Assembly: GCA_964019135.1 (NCBI GenBank)
Contig: OZ025257.1
Coordinates: 12,117,971-12,181,970 of the forward strand
Source: Arenicola marina
Taxonomy: Eukaryota > Annelida > Polychaeta > Arenicolidae
Reading direction: 5' to 3'
Length of the DNA: 64,000 nucleotides
Shown here: in pieces, positions 54,701 to 64,000 of the stretch
Numbering within the stretch: position 1 is the stretch's first letter
Layout: each line of letters starts with the position of its first letter
The notes under the pieces: generated by a model
Told to the model about the DNA's origin: nothing
What the model saw: the letters and a program-made list of their open reading frames with translations, nothing else
The model's database searches: none
Program-made: the position numbers and the translations under genes

Positions 54701-56107
54701 AAAGAATATTCCTTAGCACAGAAAGACTTAGTAGCGACAAATGGAAGGAATTAACTCCACAATTGAACCCATAACATGCTTAATTGATATATCAATATTA
54801 TATAAAGATATATAATACACCAGATAATATGGAAAGGATCCATCGTCGAGATTCACGGTACTGACAAGAAACATGGTCATTCAGCATCAGCATATAAATG
54901 ATAAATACTCTCATAAATATCAGCAAATAATATGACAAATACTATCATATCAGCAAATAATATGATAAATATTATTATCATAATAACAAATAGTATGATA
55001 CATATTATCATCATAGTAACAAATAATATTAAAAACAATTATCAGCCAAAGGCGCCAATAGTATGTGATTGCAACTGAATCCCAATAAGTACATAAGCTG
55101 ACCGAACTAACGATAACGAAGATAGCGGAACCCGCTACCACATCAGCGATCTCCCAACAGGAGGTGGGGGGGCGGGGGGTTCCACTTAAGTTATAGTCCC
55201 TCCGCTCCGCGTCATATTTAACCATCAGAATTATCCTTCATACGCAAAAATTGATATGTTTGCAATTTGGCATCGAATAAACTACCGTTTAGCATTTACT
55301 TTGCTACCGACACCTTATCGGACGGAATCATTCGAATTTGATTAATTAGAGGCCATGTTACTTTCGAACTGTTTTCGAGTTTGATCGAGGTCAAAGGCAT
55401 GAAGCGCTTTTTTTTAATTCGCTTAACTCCACTACGATCATTCGACAACAGAATGTCTATATTTTTCAAATTCTGCATCGACAATTTAACCTAAACAACC
55501 CTCTAAAACCATTTGTGACCCCAGCACCGTTGATGTTAACCGTGAGGTTGGCGGTGACGTGGGGCAGAGGTGATGTGAGGAACGAGCTCCCTCTGCTGGC
55601 AGAGTGACAAAACAGATGACGTCTGCCATCTGGCCTTGTGCGTCAGGTTGGATTATGAGTATTAGATCGACACAATTACTACCACAAAGATATCTCTTAA
55701 TTATATGAGTGCACATCTCTGGGTTTAGCAATAACGACGACATTTATTGCGAAACCGGTTCTGGAGCCGCGGCAAGACACTCTGACCAGAGTCACGAATG
55801 ATGCGAGGATCCAGAATTTTGCCAAGGAGGGCGGGGGGGGGGGACGAGGGACTTTGCAAATATCTTAAAACATAGATTTCACTGAATAATATCGGCGATC
55901 CAGTACAAGCAACATGTACATTAGGGTGGAATTATTGGGGAGAGTTATAACTGTTATGTCTATATACGATGAACGTGCCGAAGCCAGCGAAGACGTCCCT
56001 GTTGCTAAGTGCAATAGTTCTTGTTAGGGGGGCCCTTGATAACACTTCAGCATGTCTTCCATCTTTCGTCTCGATATTCCTAACATATTACCCAAGCAAC
56101 GATGTTA
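54701..56107. other. Intergenic with AT-rich and dispersed short repeats
   Basis: 54895-55025: units of ATCAGCAAATAATATGATAAAT type. 55571-55607 matches 6850-6886. G runs near 55165 and 55832-55842. No gene seen. Confidence 0.45.
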
Positions 56108-56350
56108 TAACTAAAGGAAGAAAAATATTGACTTCTTGGCCACCATATATAGTTCAAGTGATACTGACATACAACATGGCTAAGAACACGTGTGAAGGGT
56201 TAATTTATTTTTCTCGTTCGTTAAGCCTATGAAAGGTGGTGGCTGCCGTACCAAAGCGAGTTTTTATATCGTCATTCGGAGAAAATAATGCACTCGCATT
56301 TGAAAGACGAGTTCCTAATTGACTTTCTGAGTGGGCGGCAAAACGTTTTC
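56108..56350 (+). repeat. Dispersed repeat R4, copy 2
   Basis: Partner of 44250-44530. The same phrases occur in the same order with small deletions. Confidence 0.75.
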
Positions 56351-57164
56351 CAGGACGATGGATAGTTTTGTCCTGGGTACAAAAAAATTATCTCTACGTG
56401 CACTTTAATAATCAGTGCGTACCATTTAGTAATATGTACGTACAATTTAATCATCTTGGCGTACGAATTGGCAATCCGTTTGTTCATATCAGTTTTCCTT
56501 TAAAACGTTTAATAATCTGTACATACATATTAGCTTGTTATCACCAGGTCCTATATACGCGTCCGTACAAATGAGAAGCCCTTTTCCTCAAATTAAATCC
56601 ACTGCATATGTAGTTGCAGAATCAACTAAGGTACTTTATTGCACAGGCCAGTACCTTGGTATCCTCAGACCCCACTTGCAGTCCCTGCCCCCTCCCCCGG
56701 CCAGCGTGACATGGGTAACCAGGGTGTTCAAGTCTCAATTCTTGTTTTCGCCACACCTCGACAAAACCTTCAAAAATGATGGGCCCCCAAGGGGAAAGAT
56801 ATCGCCTTTACTAATGGGTTTACGCTTGTTTCTATCAATGAAATGAAATGGGGTTTTACGCCGCCTTTATCTACACAAGGCCCGAATTCGGCCAATGAGC
56901 ATCTTGGGATAATTAAGGATGATTAATGTCCCTGCTTCGGGGCCCGGGCACGAATTCAAAAAATATTCAACTAGGGTCAAGTGCTATTCAAAACCTTCAT
57001 CTTGGTTGGGGGGTTTCTGTCAAAGCTCTAGGCGGTGCATTCTTTCGTCAATCGCACGCCCGTCTTATAATTTCTGAAGAGTCTGAATGTCAGTTTCAGC
57101 AAGAAATCAATAATTATGATAAAAAGATAAAACAGTGTGGCTTGATAAAATGTTTGGATGTCAA
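56351..57164. other. Intergenic, SINE-like phrases
   Basis: 56390-56510 has degenerate ACGTGCACTTTAATAATCA / ACGTACAATTTAATCAT phrases with period near 35 bp. 56845-56960 (GGGGTTTTACGCCGCC..GGGGCCCGGGCACGAATTC) resembles a SINE body. No gene seen. Confidence 0.4.
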
Positions 57165-57210
57165 GTCAAGTCGCGTCAAATATCATTTATTCAAACCAAG
57201 TGTACACAAA
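57165..57210 (-). repeat. Antisense LINE 3' tail, copy 2
   Basis: GTCAAGTC..TCAAATATCATTTATTCAAACCAAGTGTACAC, matching 47180-47230. Confidence 0.6.
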
Positions 57211-57290
57211 TCTGGCTGATATACAAGTCAAGGCAGAAACAAACAAAGAAGTGAACAAATAGGAGTACACACTTGGTAACACCCAAGCTG

Positions 57291-58480
57291 GTTTTTTTTT
57301 GTAAAATCTTTATTTATTTTGCGAGGTTTTCAACAGCGAATACACATGTGAATGATCACCTCAAATACGATACAAACAGTTGTGAACTAAACGGATCAAT
57401 AATTCAAATTCATAACTACATCATAAGGCACAAGTGAAAAAGGTCAACAAAGGGTTCTACAAACAAATGTTGCATAACGACTAAAGCATAGGCCAAGAAC
57501 ACAGGACATGAATTATTGGTTACAATATGACGACAGTATAATATAATATAATCAGCCCATACTTAAACCTCTTATTGGTGAAATATTTCACCAAGCCCAA
57601 AGATTTAATAGAAGAAAATGGAGGCATAGTAAACTTGAAATACGAGCCCACTGCCACAATAATGTTGTGCGGTTAAAAATAGAATAATTCAAACAAAAGT
57701 AAATAAATGTCGGAGGGCTACAAAATACACGATTACGCAATAGTGTCCCTAATTTTTTATGTACAATGAAGCAGGACAATTGCAGTGAGGTATATTACAA
57801 TCCTAAGAAGATATGTCAACAATATTGTTTTTAATATATTTTGAATATCATTCTAAACTATGTGTATGTACCTTTTGAATGATTTGGCTTAGTTCAATAT
57901 TGATGATTTCAACCAGACTATAGCGTATACATTTAGCAACAAATCCATGCCGGGCTCTAACGGTGTGAACATAGTTACGGTAGCTAGTATAATGAGAAGG
58001 CACTTCGTCATTTCCGACCATGGAGAGTTTATTAAAATAGCCAGGTAATTTGTCGTTGGTTAATTTGTGATAACATTTCAATACTGCCTTGTAAATAACG
58101 TATGTCTTCTAACTTGAGTAGATTTAGTCGCTTAAATAATGGGTCTGTATGTGCGCTAAACCTATTCAATGTAACGATGTGTATGGCTTGAGTATTATAT
58201 ATAGTCAATAGGATATGCTTAGGCAGGGTATATTTTAATTTTTTTTAAATTGCTATTATTTTGGACATTTTACAAGCGATTGTTTTTCAATATGAGTGTG
58301 CCACTGCATGTGCTCATTTATAATTATACCCAGCATGTCAAAGTTGTCTACATGCGCGAAAATGGTGTTGTTCATTGAAAACTGGGGAATTTGCACTATC
58401 TTTTGTGGCATATGAAATATCGTAAACTTGCACTTGTTACGGTTTATACTAACCAGTAGCATATTTTAATGACGAAAGGC
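57291..58480 (-). mobile_element. Jockey-like LINE 3' portion, minus strand
   Basis: Reads on the minus strand from about 58480. First FHMPQKIVQIPQFSMNN and VDNFDMLGIIINEHMQWHTHIEK (RT thumb region), then KCYHKLTNDKLPGYFNKL, RARHGFVAKCIRYSLVEIIN and SQIIQKVHTHS (C-terminus), and a 3' UTR ending in the oligo-T at 57292-57300. Frameshifts separate the parts. 5'-truncated. Confidence 0.75.
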
Positions 58481-59104
58481 GAGGGGTCAACATTGAGTAT
58501 GACCTTAACCACACCAGTGCATCATGGATCATCATGACACTGACAATCGATGTCGTTTCACCGCTTCAGACCCCATTTCGAGAACAGGCAAGTGAACCGT
58601 GGGCTGACCCCACCACAAAGCACCGCCAACCCCCCTCCCCCCGCTATACGTGACCATCAGGTCAAAAACATCTCTTGAGACAGGACTCCACTCGAGCCAC
58701 CCCGGAGAAAGTTACCAAATGTCCCGGCCGCTAGATGGAAGCACAATTCTTATTTTAACTGTGATAAGACTTACTAGGACCACCCTCACCTGAGCCTCTG
58801 TTAGCAATGAGAAGGGGCGCCATTGGCACCCAACTTCTCTCCTTGATCTTTTATGATCAGGTTTTCAACAATCACCAGCAGTCAACAGTTCTCAATAGTA
58901 ATGCGTAAGCAGTAAGAATTGCTAGCAAATATTAGGTTTCCTATGATAAGAAATAAGTGCTTACAAAGACTGACAGTGATTGGAGTGACTCGTCTGTTGA
59001 CTTGCTTTAACACAATGAATGGCTAACCAAAAATCTCTACCTTAACGTTATCATCGCAATCTCTGTCCAAGTGTTGTTCAAAGTCCATCAGCACTCAGCC
59101 ACAC
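58481..59104. other. Intergenic, no gene seen
   Basis: Mixed composition, possibly within or before the lost promoter region of gene E. No TATA/first-exon match to the sister genes was found. Confidence 0.35.
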
Positions 59105-59970
59105 GTTAGGTCTTTCTAGACAGCGCTCTATCATTTCCTAGACAACTGTCTATCCTTCCCTGGACAGTGGTCTATTCTTCCCTAGACAACGGTCTATCCT
59201 TCCCTAGACAGCGCTCTATCCTTCCTTGGACAACGGTCTATCCTTTCCTAGACAGCGCTCTATCCTTCCCTAGACAGCGCTCCATTCTTCCATAGACAGC
59301 GGTCTATTCTTTCCTAGACTGCGCTTTAGCCTTCCCTAGACAGCCCTCTACCCTTCCTCAGACAGCGGTCTATCCTTCCATAGACAGCGCTCTATCCTTT
59401 TCTAGACAGCGCTCCATCCTTCCCCAGACAGCGGTCTATCCATTCCTATATAACATTCTATCCTTTCCTAGACAGCGGTCTATCCCTCCCTAGACAGCGG
59501 TCTATCCTTTCCTAGACAGCAGTCTATTCTTCCCTAGACAGCGCTTTATCCTTCCCTAGACAACGCTCTACCCTTCCCCAGAGAGCAGTCTATCCTTTCC
59601 TATATAACATTCTATCCTTCCCTAGACAGCGGTCTATCCTTCCCTAGACAGCGGTCTATCCGTTCCCTAGATGACACGCAATACTTCCGTTGACAACGGT
59701 CTATCCTCCCCTACATAACATACCATCCTTCCCGGGACAGCGGTCTATTCTTCTCTAGTCAACGGTCTATCATTCCCTAGACAGCGCTCTACCCTTCCCC
59801 CGACAGCGGTGTATCCTTCCCTATACAGCGTTTTATCCCTCCCTAGGCAACAGTCTATCCTTCCCTAGACAGCGATCTATCCGTTCCGTAGATAACACGC
59901 TATACTTCCGTTGACGACGGTCTATCCTTCCCTGCATAACATTCCATCCTTCCCAAGGTAGTGCTCTATA
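59105..59970 (+). repeat. 22-bp minisatellite, main array (~38 units)
   Basis: Consensus CTAGACAGCGCTCTATCCTT plus CC, 22 bp. Most variation is at GCGCT/GCGGT/AACGGT and in the CCTT run. It lies about 1.3 kb upstream of the ATG position of pseudogene E, as the 17.3-kb array lies upstream of gene C's ATG. Confidence 0.95.
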
Positions 59971-60179
59971 CCAATTTCAATACCGATTTCTTGGTACATT
60001 ATTGATTACAGCGATTACGGCCTTCGTCCTTTCCTGCTAGCATAATAATGACCACACTGGTCACCTATTTTACTAATGTGTTTAGGCTTGCGATCCCTGC
60101 TTTGTTCTCTGTTTTTTTATATAGCAACAGGTACCTGAATTTCGCGACAACAGTGGCCTATTCAATGATAACAAAGTTA
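59971..60179. other. Intergenic, no gene seen
   Basis: Short spacer. TTTAGGCTTGCGATCCCTGCTTTGTTCTCTG near 60083 resembles 16186-16228 upstream of gene C, so a trace of the LU promoter flank may survive. Confidence 0.4.
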
Positions 60180-60420
60180 TAAATAATGACGATAATAATA
60201 ACAATGATACTTATAATGACAAAGCATAATAACTAATTATAATGACAAAGTATAATAACTAATGATAATGACAAAGTATAGTTATTAAATATAATGAGAA
60301 AGTAGTTACTAATTATAATGACAAAATATAATTACTAGTTATATTGACAACGTATAATTATTAATTATGATGACAAATATAATTAGAAGTTAATAACCAA
60401 AATACAATGAGTGTATAATG
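60180..60420. repeat. AT-rich tandem repeat (~27 bp)
   Basis: Units of AATAACTAATTATAATGACAAAGTAT type, six to eight degenerate copies. Confidence 0.75.
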
Positions 60421-61275
60421 TATGACTTATTGCTATGAATCGATTATTGAACTAAATGTTCATCAGACTAATATGTTTGTTAGTCAAAAATGTTCTTCGT
60501 GATTCGAGAACAAGGGACTTGTCCGGCCCATTTCTAAGTCGATATGCTATAAATAAGATAGAACACAGCCTAAAATTCTTTCGACCAACTGCAGCTAAAG
60601 ATTGATGCCAGGAGCGACTTTGTCACGAGGGATTAACCAGTGCCTCCTCCCACCCACCATGTTGTGACCGGAGAAGACACTCTTTGCAAAGTGCAGTGCA
60701 AACTGTATTACCTGCCTACTATCTCTTTGGACCCCCGCCCCCCCCCCCCCCCGCACGACCTGTTATTGTGGTGGGGCAACTATTCTATAATAAATTGTCT
60801 TTAACATAAAACACAGCGCATTTACTTCAACAGTAAATATATCACCGAGTAAACAGAATTTTTTCAATAATGGCCAGATTCTCCAGGCGCCACGTTGGTA
60901 GTAATTTACGTTCATCCACAATAAAGTGCCCCCTCTCAGAAGGGCAGAGGTAAGCTTTTCATTTGACGCGAATAATTTAAATATTGTAAACAGTTCAAAT
61001 GACTTGCATTTCATGAAGTTTATATGTAACCAATCTGTAATGTAACCAATCTGTAATCTAAGCTTAACAATAAATTACCCGTTTTCCGAATATTTACTGT
61101 TATGCCTATATGTACTTTGGGTCTGATGGCCTTGAATTCTCAATAAACATACATTAAGCATATTTTTGTTGTAATTTAATAACTAAATAAGCTATTCATT
61201 CCATTTTATATTTGGTGGTGGTTGTCAAAGGTGGTCAGCCATCGATTCCTTAGCCACTGCTTCCTCATATTTCAG
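60421..61275. other. Upstream region of pseudogene E
   Basis: CTATAAATAAGATAGAACACAG at 60547 recalls the TATA and GTTAGAACACAG of gene D but with abnormal spacing and no donor. C run at 60735-60750. A functional first exon was not identified. Confidence 0.4.
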
Positions 61276-62009
61276 GGCGCCATCGTTAGAGTAAAGTATT
61301 CCTGCCAAGATGTCGGTCCTTGCACGTGTCCTGTTGATGACCAGTGTGTACGCCGCCCTCAGTCAGATGAGCCAAGCGCTGACCTACTATGGGTTTGAAT
61401 ATGACCTGTCAGACAGATAGAAGCTGCTGGAAGTCTTCCACCACAGCCGCTAACGGTCAGTCTCTGCTTCGCGAACATTATATTGGATATCCTCATACTA
61501 TTCGAGCTATCTACGTGGTGGTTATTTATTGTAGGCTGTGGATAGGTTGCTGGATCTGGTATAACTAAGGACGGTGATCCGTTTCGTCCCATTGGTAGCT
61601 TTTTTGACAATTTCCGCCTGTATGTTGACGGAGCGGGTTGTGGTATGTGATATTCTACAGCCTCCCTCCCTTCGCCCAACACACGTCGTACGTAAATGTA
61701 TGTTGCAGAACTTAACTATAATGTGATTTTTTGTGTGAATAGCTTTAAATCATGAAATTATACTGATAACTTCTTGCTACCCCGTCTTGTTATTTTACAG
61801 CCCGTGAGTCCGTGATCCGCAGAGGCTGTACCCCGTCCTACACTGGGTACCTTGAGGGATGTCTATATGATCCTGGTTCAATTAATGGTTATGACGAAAG
61901 TACGGGGACCACGTGTTACTGTAAGACAGATCGCTGCAATGGTCAATCGCCACTTCAGGTGTCCTCAGTACTGCTGTTAGTAGTTGTACTATTGGTGACG
62001 TCGCTGTGA
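61276..62009 (+). pseudogene. Pseudogene E: Ly6/uPAR-like copy with damaged first coding exon
   Basis: The acceptor CTCATATTTCAG, leader and ATG (61310) are kept. The signal peptide is readable, but the LU start CYGC has become YYGF and the frame meets TAG at 61418-61420. Downstream, CQTDRSCWKSS is readable in another frame, showing a deletion of about 40 bp that is not a multiple of three. Donor GTCAGT (61456) and acceptor ttttacag (61800) are intact. The last exon, 61801-62009, is a clean LU C-half: RRGCTPS, GTTCYCKTDRCN, QSPLQVSS, hydrophobic tail, stop. A full LU domain cannot be made. Confidence 0.8.
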
Positions 62010-62479
62010 CGTCATGGATGTCAAATGTTATTTCAGATTAAAAAACATCCGCCAGGCGGCGACGTGTTTCAGTTTTCGTAGTGATATTGTGAGCGTTTCA
62101 TGTGGTTGACAGCTGTTGATATCGCTCTATCCTTTAGGATATGACGGTTGTCTCAGGTGTTTCTTCAGCGATATTTCCACTCTATCGAGCCAATGCCTAA
62201 CCCTGCGTCGTCCGTTACTGTAGTTAAAGAAGATGAAGAGTAATGACTTCACGGTGTGACTATCGTAGTATGTTTTGACATATCTGTAGTCTGTTATGTT
62301 TCAAAGAAGAACATGTTTTCATTTTTTCTTCAACGAATAAAGGCACTCTTTAAAAAAATTGTCCAATCTAGTTTTTTTTCCAAAGTTGGATCAATGCGAT
62401 TGAATTATTATTCAGCATTGGACGAAGAGGTATTCACAGAACTTCGTTTTAGAATATATATATATATATATATGTCTTG
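62010..62479 (+). other. Pseudogene E 3' flank
   Basis: Second TGACGTCAT just after the stop. 62161-62245 carries the shared LU-gene flank block (CAGCGATATTTCCACTCTATCG, GCCAATGCCT). A (TA) run at 62454-62473. Confidence 0.5.
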
Positions 62480-63330
62480 GAAGAGAAGTATTTTGAATCG
62501 CAACAAGTTGTTGATAAGAACTTTGTCAATATCCTCATTATAAAAATGCTTTTTGGTGAGTGATATTTTTGTCCTTTACCTGATGTTTTCTGAAGGTGCT
62601 ACTTACCTTAATAGCGTTACGTAGATTTGCATACAGCTGAGTGGCATTCATGAATACGGCCCCCTGAGCATACCATGGTTTTCTTGCGACCAGGTTTGCG
62701 TCTGTGTGCAGGAACCAAACGTCAAGTGCCCCCCCCCCCCCCCCCCACACCCACGCCGTCTACCGTTCCTCCTTTCCTTCATGTTGAGTTATGGACCTTT
62801 GATTGCCCGATTTTATGATCACCAGGTTTTTGGTAAAGTAAATAGGCCACATGAGTAGTCTGAAATAAATATTTGTCAACACTTTTTCCTTGCCTAGATA
62901 CCACACTATCATCCATTAGACAACGCACTGATCTCGCTTTCTAGTTTTTTTTTTAATGATGTGGCCTGACAAAGGGAACTATACATATCGCTGTGAGTAA
63001 GGTGTCCAGACTTGTAATTTATGTCTTTCTTCGCTATGTTTATCTGAGACCACGACTTTCACGCCCTAACCCCCTCCACAGCCTGCTCAGGAAGGGCAAC
63101 CTAGGGGAGTGGCGGGAGTAATTTTGCGTGCGCGGGTCCCGAATTTATCTTTGCGCTCGCTCGGTTACGTACTGATCTGGTATTTAGGTTATGTTTGAAC
63201 CACCGCAACCCCCTTCGTGATCCTATTATCGGTCCGCGTCGTGGTTCTCTTCATACTCCTGTTCATAGTCTTCTTGACGGTTCTCTTCGTGGTTTTCGTC
63301 CTGGCCCTCTTCGTGGTAAACATACTCAAA
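62480..63330 (+). repeat. Third, diverged copy of the 11.6-12.4-kb block
   Basis: Colinear with 11617-12440 and 13834-14510: GCGTTACGTAGATTTGC, ATGGTTTTCTTGCGAC, AACGTCAA(A/G)TGCCCC, TACGTACTGATCTGGTATTTAG, CCGCAACCCCCTTCGTGAT. It follows pseudogene E directly. This ties the duplicated block at 11.6-15.5 kb to the downstream flank of an LU gene. Confidence 0.8.
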
Positions 63331-64000
63331 GTTTTACCAAATTACAACTTATCAGTCCAGAGTTTTTATTTTTATAGCACAAGCATATCTGGGTGAAAAT
63401 ACCGGTACATGCTTAGCCAAGGCTTGAAGGGTAGTTGGGGTACACTACATACACTACAATTTACACTCATATAGCCCTTGAATATTACACAATGATCTAT
63501 CTTTCAAAGACATCAGTTAACTGAATACTTCATCATGGTAAGGTAGATGGAATAACAATTTTGTCCCAGAATTCTCAGCCTTTTTTGGTATGTTTTAATT
63601 ACTTTAATACTGTTTGAACGTGGGGGAACGTACCCTACATACACTACATATAGGGTTACATACACTACATAGGGGTATGTACACTACATAAGGGTATTAC
63701 ACTACATAGGAGTATGTACACTACATAGGGTTATGTACACAACATAGGGGTATGTACCCTAGAATCAAATTTCATGTTTGCATATCAAGGAAATACAACA
63801 ATATTGCAGTCAATCTTTTTTATGGATAATAACATCAATATAGAATAACATAGAGGCTATAATAAAAAAATAATTCATCTATCTTGTGAGATGAATAAAA
63901 ATTAACTCATCTATCTTGTGAGTACACTACATAATTTTCAGCATATTTTGGCTATTGTCATCAAAGTTGATTTTCGTCTTACTGCATGAAGACTTAGCTT
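63331..64000. repeat. Region with TACACTACATA repeat (~19 bp)
   Basis: 63630-63760 is a tandem of GGGGTATGTACACTACATA-like units (about seven). Single TACACTACAT motifs also occur at 63439-63462 and 63923. The remainder is AT-rich, with no gene seen. Confidence 0.75.

Noticed and set aside
59105..59970. CRISPR-like repeat array
   Set aside because: 22-bp units abut with no unique spacers, and the surrounding DNA is eukaryotic; it is a minisatellite.

Overview
The window reads as invertebrate animal (metazoan) nuclear DNA. The host genes are split by introns with GT/GC..AG signals. The protein family present is a secreted, GPI-anchored Ly6/uPAR (LU, three-finger) family. The DNA between genes is packed with animal-type repeats: L1/Tx1 and Jockey-like LINEs, a DIRS-like retroelement, a CACTA-like transposase, tRNA-derived SINEs, MITEs, minisatellites and long G/C homopolymers. 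A marine deuterostome (hemichordate, echinoderm or lancelet) is a guess from overall style only; a lophotrochozoan is not excluded.

The one coherent host system is a lineage-expanded cluster of LU genes with a shared design. The design is a TATA promoter, a short non-coding first exon, intron 1, a coding exon (signal peptide plus the N-terminal half of the LU domain), a phase-1 intron, and a last exon (C-terminal half of the LU domain ending C-x-C-x4-CN, then a linker and a hydrophobic GPI-signal tail). Three copies look intact: gene B (minus, 2340-3169), gene C (plus, 18175-18897) and gene D (plus, 36675-38455). Gene A (minus, 224-399) is cut by the window edge and probably frameshifted. Three copies are dead: F (22537-24446, start codon lost and split by LINE debris), G (54635-54700, a stub) and E (61276-62009, damaged first coding exon but a well-kept last exon). 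Fragments of the same 3' flanks elsewhere (about 26.6 kb, and 11.6-15.5 kb) suggest further lost copies. Gene B is unusual in carrying five 8-residue repeats between the LU domain and the GPI tail, and two extra cysteines.

Layout. 1-3.5 kb: genes A and B on the minus strand, with a 503-bp inverted-repeat element. 4.3-7.5 kb: tandem repeats and dispersed repeats. 9.1-11.1 kb: a nearly full CACTA-like transposase. 11.6-15.5 kb: a recent ~2.08-kb direct duplication containing L1/Tx1 tails. 16.5-19.3 kb: gene C with a 22-bp minisatellite in intron 1. 20-25 kb: pseudogene F with LINE pieces. 27-34 kb: repeats, a Harbinger-type MITE and undefined broken coding DNA. 34.2-35 kb: LINE RT debris. 36.3-38.5 kb: gene D, with a 5'-truncated L1/Tx1 copy in its coding intron. 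39.8-44 kb: dispersed repeats and a DIRS-like element nested inside another repeat. 45.2-51.8 kb: a LINE graveyard with a SINE and MITEs nested in it. 52.4-58.5 kb: SINE, stub G and LINE debris. 59.1-60 kb: the largest 22-bp minisatellite array. 61.3-63.3 kb: pseudogene E and its flank. 63.4-64 kb: a short-period repeat.

All coordinates for exons, target-site duplications (TSDs) and terminal inverted repeats (TIRs) were read by eye. Family assignments come from motif recognition; no database search was run.
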